Positions 27,101 through 39,100 of a stretch of DNA of 64,000 nt are shown here, piece after piece. Numbering within the stretch: the first letter of the stretch is position 1; each line of letters begins with the position of its first letter. Source of the stretch: Mactromeris polynyma. Lineage: Eukaryota; Mollusca; Bivalvia; Venerida; Mactridae. Below the pieces are notes generated by a model that searched no databases, was not told where the DNA came from, and saw only the letters and a list, made by a program, of their open reading frames with translations. The DNA lies in the NCBI GenBank assembly GCA_032209605.1, contig JASFXZ010000014.1, positions 4,918,912 to 4,982,911 of the forward strand, given 5' to 3'. A program made the position numbers and the translations under genes.

Positions 27101-30100
27101 TGGCAGCACTCCAATACAACACATGACAATGACAGCGCTCCAATACATCACATGACAATGACAGCGCTCCAATACAACACATGACAATGGCAGCACTCCA
27201 ATACACCACATGACAATGACAGCGCTCCAATACATCACATGGCAATGGAAGCGCTCCAATACATCACATGACAATGGCAGCACTCCAATACATTACATGA
27301 CAATGGAAGCACTCCAATACATCACATGGCAATGGAAGCGCTCCAATACACCACATGACAATGGAAGCACTCCAATACATTACATGGCAATGGAAGCACT
27401 CCAATACATCACATGGCAATGGAAGCACTCCAATACATCACATGACAATGGCAGCACTCAAATACATCACATGGCAATGGAAGCACTCCAATACATCACA
27501 TGACAATGACAGCGCTCAAATACATCACATGACAATGGCAGCACTCCAATACATCACATGGCAATGACAGCACTCCAATACACCACATGACAATGACAGC
27601 GCTCCAATACATCACATGACAATGGAAGCACTCCAATACATCACATGACAATGACAGCGCTCCAATACACCACATGGCAATGGCAGCACTCCAATACACC
27701 ACATGACAATGGCAGCGCTCCAATACATCACATGGCAATGGCAGCGCTCCAATACATCACATGACAATGACAGCGCTCCAATACATCACATGACAATGAC
27801 AGCGCTCCAATACATCACATGACAATGACAGCGCTCCAATACATCACATGACAATGGCAGCACTCCAATACACCACATGGCAATGGCAGCACTCCAATAC
27901 ACCACATGACAATGGCAGCGCTCCAATACATTACATGGCAATGGCAGCACTCCAATACATCACATGGCAATGGCAGCACTCCAATACATCACATGACAAT
28001 GGCAGCACTCCAATACATCACATGGCAATGGCAGCACTCCAATACATCACATGGCAATGGCAGCACTCCAATACATCACATGACAATGGAAGCACTCCAA
28101 TACATCACATGGCAATGGCAGCACTCCAATACACCACATGACAATGACAGCGCTCCAATACATCACATGGCAATGGCAGCACTCCAATACATCACATGAC
28201 AATGACAGCGCTCCAATACATCACATGGCAATGGCAGCACTCCAATACACCACATGACAATGGCAGCGCTCCAATACATCACATGACAATGACAGCGCTC
28301 CAATACATCACATGACAATGGCAGCGCTCCAATACATCACATGACAATGGCAGCGCTCCAATACATCACATGACAATGGCAGCGCTCCAATACATCACAT
28401 GACAATGGCAGCGCTCCAATACATCACATGACAATGGAAGCACTCCAATACATCACATGACAATGGAAGCACTCCAATACATCACATGACAATGGCAGCG
28501 CTCCAATACATCACATGACAATGGCAGCGCTCCAATACATCACATGACAATGGCAGCGCTCCAATACATCACATGACAATGACAGCGCTCCAATACATCA
28601 CATGACAATGGCAGCGCTCCAATACATCACATGACAATGACAGCGCTCCAATACATCACATGACAATGACAGCGCTCCAATACATCACATGACAATGGCA
28701 GCGCTCCAATACATCACATGACAATGGCAGCGCTCCAATACATCACATGACAATGGCAGCACTCCAATACATCACATGACAATGGAAGCACTCCAATACA
28801 TCACATGACAATGGCAGCGCTCCAATACATCACATGACAATGGCAGCGCTCCAATACATCACATGACAATGGCAGCGCTCCAATACATCACATGACAATG
28901 ACAGCGCTCCAATACATCACATGACAATGACAGCGCTCCAATACATCACATGACAATGGCAGCGCTCCAATACATCACATGACAATGACAGCGCTCCAAT
29001 ACATCACATGACAATGGCAGCACTCCAATACATCACATGACAATGACAGCGCTCCAATACATCACATGGCAATGGCAGCACTCCAATACACCACATGACA
29101 ATGGCAGCGCTCCAATACACCACATGGCAATGGAAGCGCTCCAATACATCACATGGCAATGGCAGCACTCCAATACACCACATGGCAATGGAAGCGCTCC
29201 AATACATCACATGGCAATGGCAGCGCTCCAATACATCACATGGCAATGGCAGCGCTCCAATACATCACATGGCAATGACAGCACTCCAATACACCACATG
29301 GCAATGGCAGCGCTCCAATACATCACATGGCAATGGCAGCACTCCAATACATCACATGACAATGGAAGCGCTCCAATACATCACATGACAATGGCAGCAC
29401 TCCAATACATCACATGACAATGGAAGCGCTCCAATACATCACATGGCAATGGAAGCGCTCCAATACATCACATGACAATGGCAGCACTCCAATACATCAC
29501 ATGACAATGGAAGCGCTCTAATACATCACATGACAATGGCAGCACTCCAATACATCACATGACAATGGCAGCGCTCCAATACATCACATGGCAATGGAAG
29601 AGCTCCAATACACCACATGACAGCGCTCCAATACACCACATGACAATGGAAGCCCTCCAATACACCACATGACAATGGAAGCGCTCCAATACATCACATG
29701 ACAATGGAAGCACTCCAATACATCACATGACAATGGAAGCACTCCAATACATCACATAGCAATGGAAGCGCTCCAATACATCACATGACAATGGAAGCAC
29801 TCCAATACATCACATGACAATGGAAGCACTCCAATACATCACATGACAATGGAAGCACTCCAATACATCACATAGCAATGGAAGCACTCCAATACACCAC
29901 ATGACAAGACAGCGCTCAAATACATCACATAGCAATGGCAGCACTCCAATAATCACATGACAGATTTGTAGCTTACCCTGCTCAATTTATATCCTGACTT
30001 CGGAATGTTGGTCACCCCTTCTCTAATTAAATCATCCGGATCCTCTGTAAAGCGAAGCAAAATAAAAATGAATTTCCCAACATACTTTTTAAGCATAAAA

Positions 30101-33100
30101 AACCCAATACATCCAGCCATCTAAAACCTTGAATTCTTCAAGAAATCTATTAAATTAAAAAAACAAAACTTTTACATACCGTAATTGCTGATTGTAAAAT
30201 ATGTAGTTCCATTACTGCGATCTCAGAATTAAGGATTTTATTAAAAAGTTTACATATTATGCAGTTTCCATGGTGATCAACAAGTGATTTACAGATAAAC
30301 ATTCTTTTGTTATGATGGACTTAGTAATAATTACCTCCCCTGATATAAATAATGAAAATTTGACACCAAAAATGATCAAGCTAGTTCCACGTGTGTAGTA
30401 CACTAAAACAGCCATTCTGTAAGATAGTGTTGTTTGTTCAAACATTTGCCATGATAATAGCCAAGAAATAGGACTTTCTGTCTAATAATAAACAAGAAAT
30501 GGGCAATGCCCCCAAACAAGGTTTAGTATGTAGTTATTTGTAACCAAGGCTCAATTTGTATAATGAATTCATGATGATCATCAATGCTGCAAAGGTGCCA
30601 TAGGTGATACATGCATATACACACTCACACTTAGATATATTATATATATATGCAACAACTATACACCAAGTTTGATGTCAATACATCCGCGCATAGCGAA
30701 GATATTAAGTGGAAACTGATTTTTAATTTTAAGTGACCTTGACCTTCGACGGAACGAACCCAAAAGCAATCCCATGGGAGCTCTCGACATGTTCTTACTA
30801 TACACTAAGTTTCATGTCAATATGATCAACGAAACTTCAGTTATCCGCCGGAAACCAAATTGCGAAGTTATGAAACGGTGACCTTGACCTTTGACGGAAC
30901 TATTCCAAAAGCAATCCCAAGTGAGCTCTCCTCATGTTCTTACTATACACCAAATTTGATGCAAATATGACCAACAAAACTCAAGTTATTCGCCGGAAAC
31001 CAAATTGATATTTATAATAATGGTGACCTTTGACTGACCAAACCCAAAAGCAATCCCAAGCGAGCTCTCCACATGTTCTTACTATACACCAAGTTTGATG
31101 TCAATACGATGAACATAACTCAAGTATTTCGCTGGAAACCAAATTTCTATTTTTAGTAACAGTGACCTTAACCTTTGGTGGACCAAACCCAAAAGCAATC
31201 CCAAGTGAGGTCTTCACATGTTCTTACTATACACCAAGTTTGATGCCAATATGATCAACAAAACTTAAGTTATTCGCTGGAAACCAAATTGATATTTATA
31301 GTAACAGTGACCTTGACCTTTGACGGACCGAACACAAAAGCAATCCCAAGCTAGCTCTCGACATGTTCTTACTATACACCAAGTTTGATGTCAATACGAT
31401 GAAAGGAACTCAAGTTATTCGCCGGAAACCAAATTACTATTTTTAGTAACGGTGACCTTGACCTTTGACGGACCGAACCCAAAAGAAATCCCAAGCGAGC
31501 TCTCCACATGTTCTTACTATACACCAAGTTTTATGTCAATACGATGAAAGGAACTCAAGTTATTCGCCGGAAACCAAATTACTATTTTTAGTAACGCCCG
31601 CCCGCCCGCCCAGCGACATGGGAATCTAATAATTCATTGAATTTGACAAATAATTAACGAACCCAAAAGTTCAATTGCATCATCCTCCTCATCAATATTT
31701 CTGTCGCCATAGAAACCTGAATCTACAGAAACTTTATCAGATTCTTGAAGCAATTTCTCCAAATCCTGTCTGTGTTTTGCTGCTTCAAGTTTGGCTCCCA
31801 TTGACTTTGTTTTACTGGAACTAACAAAAAAACAGATTCAACATTAGATGAGAATACAGTAATTGTGTGCACGATGCGTATTTGTCAATATCTTTCAAAG
31901 CACATTTTCATAGCCTGAGCACCACATGAATTGTTAAGAACTGTTTCCAGTATATAAAATGGACTATAGATATACAATGTACATTAATTGAAAAGAATTG
32001 AAAGATTCTTTTTCTTACATACTTTTTTAACACATAAACTTAACAAGTTCATTCAAGTTATTATTCGATGATACTTGACGTCTCGTAATCACGAGACTCC
32101 TCCTACATGGCAGGAGGGTTATAAGTTTTCCAGCACCGGTGTAAACGTAGGAAATCCTCGTCTGGTATACAAGAAATAGTGCTGCCACACTGTGATACCA
32201 CAGGGAAGATACCACAGGGTAGACATGTGACATGATTCCATACCAAGTTGCACTAACCTGACACTACTCTTATATTGCCAAACTTAGGCAGGAGAATACT
32301 AGTATCATTTTTTGGACCAACATATATTGCAGCTCAGAACCTCCCACATGCAAGGTGACTGCTCTAAAACTAAGCATCAGAACCTCCCACGTGCAAGGTG
32401 ACTGCTCTTAAACTAAGCATCAGAACCTCCCACATGCAAGGTGACTGCTCTAAAACTAAGCATCAGAACCTCCCACATGCAAGGTGACTGCTCTAAAACT
32501 AAGCATCCGAACCTCCCACATGCAAGGTGACTGCTCTAAAACTAAGCATCAGAACCTCCCACATGCAAGGTGACTGCTCTAAAACTAAGCATCAGAACCT
32601 CCCACATGCAAGGTGACTGCTCTAAAACTAAGCATCAGAACCTCCCACATGCAAGGTGACTGCTCTAAAACTAAGCATCAGAACCTCCCACATGCAAGGT
32701 GACTGCTCTAAAACTAAGCATCAGAACCTCCCACATGCAAGGTGACTGCTCTAAAACTAAGCATCAGAACCTCCCACATGCAAGGTGACTGCTCTAAAAC
32801 TAAGCATCAGAACCTCCCACATGCAAGGTGACTGCTCTAAAACTAAGCATCAGAACCTCCCACATGCAAGGTGACTGCTCTAAAACTAAGCATCAGAACC
32901 TCCCACATGCAAGGTGACTGCTCTAAAACTAAGCATCAGAACCTCCCACGTGCAAAGTGACTGCTCTAAAACTAAGCATCAGAACCTCCCACATGCAAAG
33001 TGACTGCTCTAAAACTAAGCATCAGAACCTCCCACATGCAAGGTGACTGCTCTAAAACTAAGCATCAGAACCTCCCACATGCAAGGTGACTGCTCTAAAA

Positions 33101-36100
33101 CTAAGCATCAGAACCTCCCACATGCAAGGTGACTGCTCTAAAACCAAGCATCAGAACCTCCCACATGCAAAGTGACTGCTCTAAAACTAAGATTCAGAAC
33201 CTCCCACATGCAAGGTGACTGCTCTAAAACTAAGCATCAGAACCTCCCACGTGCAAGGTGACTGCTCTTAAACTAAGCATCAGAACCTCCCACATGCAAG
33301 GTGACTGCTCTAAAACTAAGCATCAGAACCTCCCACGTGCAAGGTGACTGCTCTAAAACTAAGCATCAGAACCTCCCACATGCAAGGTGACTGCTCTAAA
33401 ACTAAGCATCCGAACCTCCCACATGCAAGGTGACTGCTCTAAAACTAAGCATCAGAACCTCCCACATGCAAGGTGACTGCTCTAAAACTAAGCATCAGAA
33501 CCTCCCACATGCAAGGTGACTGCTCTAAAACTAAGCATCAGGGCCATTTTAGACCATACATAAAAAATCAAGTATCACAGACTGATTTTAACCTTCATTA
33601 AAATCAAAAAAAAAATACACATTTTAACACAAAAATTGCCATAGAATATTGTGTTTCAACAAGCAAAACATTACCTAATTACTAATTACAGTCAGACCTC
33701 CTTTATTCGACAACCTTCCATTGGAATACTTGGTTTTATCCGAAATAATTATCAGGTCCAGATGTATCTTCTTAGGCATGTCAAATTTAATTATTTAATA
33801 AAATTTTGGACCTGATGAATTTGAATGAAGGACTTGCTACTGTAATAGACTGGAAACTTATTGTCATAGTATGCATAAATTCATATAGGTGTATGACGGT
33901 ATGGTACTTGGGATGGGATACACAACTCCACAATTACCTCTCAGAACTTTCAGTGATCTGTTCTTCTTTAGCTAGCATTATCTCCCCTGCTAATGGATTA
34001 TCCTGGTTTCGCTGACAACGGGGACCTGAATAACCCCTACTCCTATAATTAGGGTCTTCACTGTCCTAAAAATATATAAACAGGTTTCAATTTTATTGTG
34101 CTTTCAAAAATACAAAAGAAATAGTGAAACAAGAGGGGGATGTAATACAAACAAGAGGGGGATGTAATACAAACAAGAGGGGGATGTAATACAAACAAGA
34201 GGGGGATGTAATACAAACAAGAGGGGGATGTAATACAAACAAGAGGGGGATGTAATACAAACAAGAGGGGGATGTAATACAAACAAGAGGGGGATGTAAT
34301 ACAAACAAGAGGGGGATGTAATACAAACAAGAGGGGGATGTAATACAAACAAGAGGGGGATGTAATACAAACAAGAGGGGGATGTAATACAAACAAGAGG
34401 GGGATGTAATACAAACAAGAGGGGGATGTAATACAAACTCGGGAGAAGACATTAAGAGTGGATTCTACAAGTTGTCAGAACTTGTTTCTTAATAGATTAA
34501 GTACAAAACCAAACAAGGGCACAGATCAGTAATTCATTCTACAAAAAAAACCATTGATATATCAAAGATTCTGTTGCCTAGCAACAAACTTATATACAAA
34601 AAACTTACATCTAAGCTTACATGTCTGGCCCAAGCTTTTTTAATGTCTGTGTTGTCTTCATTTTTATGTCTTTGTGCAGTATTCTCCATCTTGTGATGAG
34701 AGTCCTCTTCAAATAACTCATCAAAAGTTGTAGCAATCACCTTGGTGTCAGATACCCAACCAGATTTCTGCTTTCTACCTAAAAAGTATAAATAAAAACC
34801 CTCCCTTGAAGACGATTTTACCTCACAATGTACAAACTAAGAGAGTTCTCTGAACATGTATGGCCATCAAGTATTTCTGTCACAAATAAAGAGAGACGAT
34901 TAAAATAATCGAAAAAAGTTTATAATGAAATTCATAATATCACAGTAAAATCTATCGCATTTTTTGTTCTGAAGGTATTTTTAACTGTATTTCAGGGGTT
35001 ACTCTTAATACCGAATAATACCACATAATACCGCATAATTCGAAATAACTACCGAATAATACATTTATTTTGCAAATAATACTCATAGACGTATACTTTT
35101 AAGTGAAATATATATGAATATTGTGTAAAATGGTAAATTTTTATTGTTTTGATTGCTGTAATCAAGCATTTATGATATCCAAGATTTCTCTGCCTTCGTA
35201 TTCATATTGTGGTTGCTTCCCTTGATTTGGCATTTGGTCCTTAGACAGTCAATGTGTAAATGTGTAATAAAATGCTTGGAAAATGTGTCTGATCTGTAGT
35301 TTGATGAATTACTTTCACTGTTCGGTTTTGATACCATTTCTATTATGTACTGTGAGTTATATTATGTACAGTGAGTTATTAAATAGTGAGTATACTTAAA
35401 GGCCTTGTTATATGAAATACAAACAACAAACAAACAGGTGATGTTATCATATTTATTTTCATACCGTTTCGGTATTACATCAAAAGGCAACAAATATTTC
35501 CTTTAAGTTCACGTTAATCTTTAACTTAACTTACATACTAATCTACTAAGACAATATGAATATGAATTAAAAATTCTACATTTGGTCTGTACGGTATATA
35601 TTGGTATATATTTTGCGATATGGTTACAAGCTTATGTTCAAACAAACCCTTTTTCATATGACTAATCTTTTCTTCTTTCTTTCTATATGATTTTGATATG
35701 ATTTATAATTCAACAGTACACGGATCAAACGTGTATATACTTTGCATTTGAAGACTACTTGACGGACCAATATTTGCTAATTTAAACCAAGGGAAACAAT
35801 CCATACATACTCAAGGGAGGTCACTCAAAAATATATGAAACAGACATTTTTAGACCACTATATGCCAAAAACAGGTTTTTTATACCATATTCATATATAT
35901 TTCACCTCAAAGTATACGACTACATGTATGAGTGTTATTTGCAGAAAAAATGTATTATTCGGTAGTTATTTCGAATTATTCGGTATTATCCGGTGTAACA
36001 GTCCAGAACTGCCCCGGTCCAGTTCTTCCCCGGGGCAGTTTTGGACTGGTCCAGTTCTTCCCCGGGGAAGATCTGAACTAGTCCAGTTCTTCCCCACCCA

Positions 36101-39100
36101 GTCCGTTTTTCCCCCCCTAGAAAATAATTTTATTTTCAACTTTTTCACCCTGGAAATTATCTAAATTTTCATGTTAGGGTGGGGAAGTTCTGGACTGGTC
36201 CAGTTCTTTCCCCCTAGTGAAATATTTTATTTTCAACTTTCAGCTAGTCTATTTCTTCTCCCCTAGTTAAATACTTTATTTGTGTCAAGGTGGGGAAGTT
36301 CTGGACTAGAGTTTTTTTGTTTTTTTTTGCACCTTAGGGTGGGGAAGTTCTGGACTAGTCCAGTTCTTCTCCCCTTGTAAAATATTATTATTTTTGTCTT
36401 AAGAAGAAAAAATAAAATATTTTACTAGGGGAGAAGAACTGGACTAGTTCGGAACTTCCCTACCCTGATACAAATAATAAAGTATTTAACTAGGGGAAAG
36501 GACTTAGACTAGCGGAAAGTTGAAAAAAAAAAACAACATTTTCAAGGTTAAAAAGTTGAAAAAATAAAATAATTTCCTAGGGGGGAAGAACTGGACTGGT
36601 CCAGAACTTCCCCACTCTAACACGAAAAATTAGATAATTTACAGGGCGTGAAAGTTGAAAATAAAATAATTTCCTAGGGGGGGAAGAACTGGACTGGTCC
36701 AGAACTTCCCCACCCGAACATGAAAAATAAGAACATTTTCAAGGTTAAAAAGTTGAAAAATTTAAATAATTTCCTAGGGGGGAAGAACTGGGCCGGTCCA
36801 GAACTTTCCCACCCTAACACGAAAAATTAGATAATTTACAGGGCGTGAAAGTTGAAAATAAAATAATTTCCTAGGGGGGGAAGAACTGGACTGGTCCAGA
36901 ACTTCCCGATCCTAACACAAAAAATTAGATAATTTACAGGGCGTGAAAGTTGAAAATAAAATAATTTCCTAGGGGGGAAGAACTGGACCGGTCCAGAACT
37001 TCCCCGGGGAAGAAACAGACTGGGGGAAGAACTGGCTTGTTACACCGGTATTAAGAGTAACCGGTATTTCAGTATATGAGCGATCTAAGCAGCATTCCTT
37101 GGTTACCAGCCAGTACTAACCTGTCCTTATGCAAGCAACTAAAAACTTCCCAAAATGAATTGGAGGACATAAACCTTCCTCACCCTGGTTCAAACTTTTG
37201 CACAGAACATAATCACCATGGATTCAAATCTACCACTAACCTTGTCTAGGTTCCGTTCTGTCTTCATCTTTCGACTTTGTTTTTCTACTATGTTTCAGCC
37301 ACGGTTTATCATAAGAACGGTCAACCAAATCTGATAAATATACGAAGTCAAGTGATACCAATATTTGTTAAAATTATAAAATTGCCCAGTACTTTGTCCA
37401 CAAATAAGTGTAAATGTTTCTGATTGAACATTTCAAATGCTTTTCCGTGAGTTGGACTGTTCTTTCTACTTAAGCCAAACAAAAATGTAGTATAGGTATC
37501 ATGGCCAAAAATATTCAGTAGATCGGAATTTTGTATTTCTTTTTTTTCGAAAGTGTAGGAGATATGCTCGCAAGGGTTTGATTTGTTCATTGGTGATAGT
37601 TTCACTCACATTTTACAGGTTTATCTGAATCGAAAATGGCTTAGTAATCATTCATTCAAGTTATTCAAAATCAGTAACAGTTTCAATTTTTGTTCCTCAG
37701 AAAATGCAAATCTTAGGGTCAGCATGTAAATACACCTGATCCACACACCTACCATAGAGGGCGCTATTCTCAACAAATGCAGACTCTAAAAAGTGTGACA
37801 AGGGCAGATAATAAGATCAGCCTTTGAATGCCAACCATAATAGTCTCCCCTTACAGTGATGGGATCAGACTGTTCATACTTTGATATTAGATATTGAAAT
37901 GGTTTTGATTGAGTTTTCACATAACGAGGATATAATGTGATAATACGACCACAAGTCAATGCACAACGTTGTAGTCAACCTTGCAGTAAAGGGACCATGT
38001 CTGTATGAGTTTTGTTAACCAAATTATTTATATTTTAATTTTAGATATTAAGATAGTTTTGAGCGAGTTTTCAGATAATGAGGCAGATATAATTACGTTC
38101 TAATTACAGGGGTTATTCGACTATATTCCCTATGCCAGAAAGAACATATTTTTCCCAATTTGAATGAAAAAAATCCCAATAAATCTGACGAAAAAGTTTG
38201 GTTCAATTCAACCAAAAAATGACATATATAAATAGTATTAATTGTTGATTAATTAATCACTACATCCTTTACTTTTATTCCTAAACTTCGCTGCAATTCC
38301 ATTAACCTAGTTTAACGTGACAAAATTTCCAATTTGAAGGGTATAGGTCATCTTCCCAAAATAGCCACAAAAAACCCTTAATTATATACCATACAATCTT
38401 ACCAGGTCCACTACCAACTGCCCATGCCTGCGTTGAACTTTTTTCAGGACTCTTGCTTCTTCGGCCTGTAACAGAGGGTGCAAACTGCAAGGCTTATTTC
38501 AATATCAAGAGTAATGTAGCCTAAGAGGTCAAAGACACATTAACACCAAAATACAACCAAATGTACCAAGTCACTTTGATGCTACCTAGCAAAGCTGTAT
38601 TGATGCTCAGGATTGAAAAATCTCCATTAACTGTATGAATGTATCAAGGGTTCATAATTAGTGCTTTATATAGGGGTAGCATAATTCCACATACGGTGCA
38701 ACCTCTCCACAGCAACACCCTTTCTATTATGCAAATTTTGACATTTGTAACAGCTGAGAGGTTGTTGTTCTACGGAGGTAAAATTGGTAAAAAATTGCTG
38801 CTACCTTAAATCCTCACTTAAAGACCTACTGTAATATTAAGACCACCTCAAAATTAAGAACACAATTTTCAAGTCCATTTTCACTGTTTTGCTCTTTATA
38901 TAACCTCAATATTAAGACCACCTCAAAAAGAAGACCAGTTTTCAAGGGTCCCAATGGTGGTCTTATTATTGAGGTTTGAGTGTACATTGTATATTGATAT
39001 ACTGAAGATAGGGCTGCTCTGGAAAGGTTGCACATACACAATACAGTGAATGACAGAAGCATTTAAATGCATGGGCACATGACAAGAATCATCATGAATT

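Noticed and set aside
26454..29417. Many 68-170-codon frames on both strands in the 29-bp array
   Set aside because: Repeat-driven frames in an intron; strand-symmetric and ending at unit variants.
5570..33540. Common origin of the two 43-bp arrays (5570 and 32334)
   Set aside because: The periods agree but the units share no sequence; coincidence.
34058..34452. Three overlapping 110-119-residue minus frames (CITSPSCLYYIPLL type)
   Set aside because: The 21-bp perfect repeat makes three frames open at once; this is not a protein signal.
35835..36164. 109-codon plus frame and 60-codon minus frame
   Set aside because: They lie across the junction of the outer TIR element and the foldback element; no coding signal.
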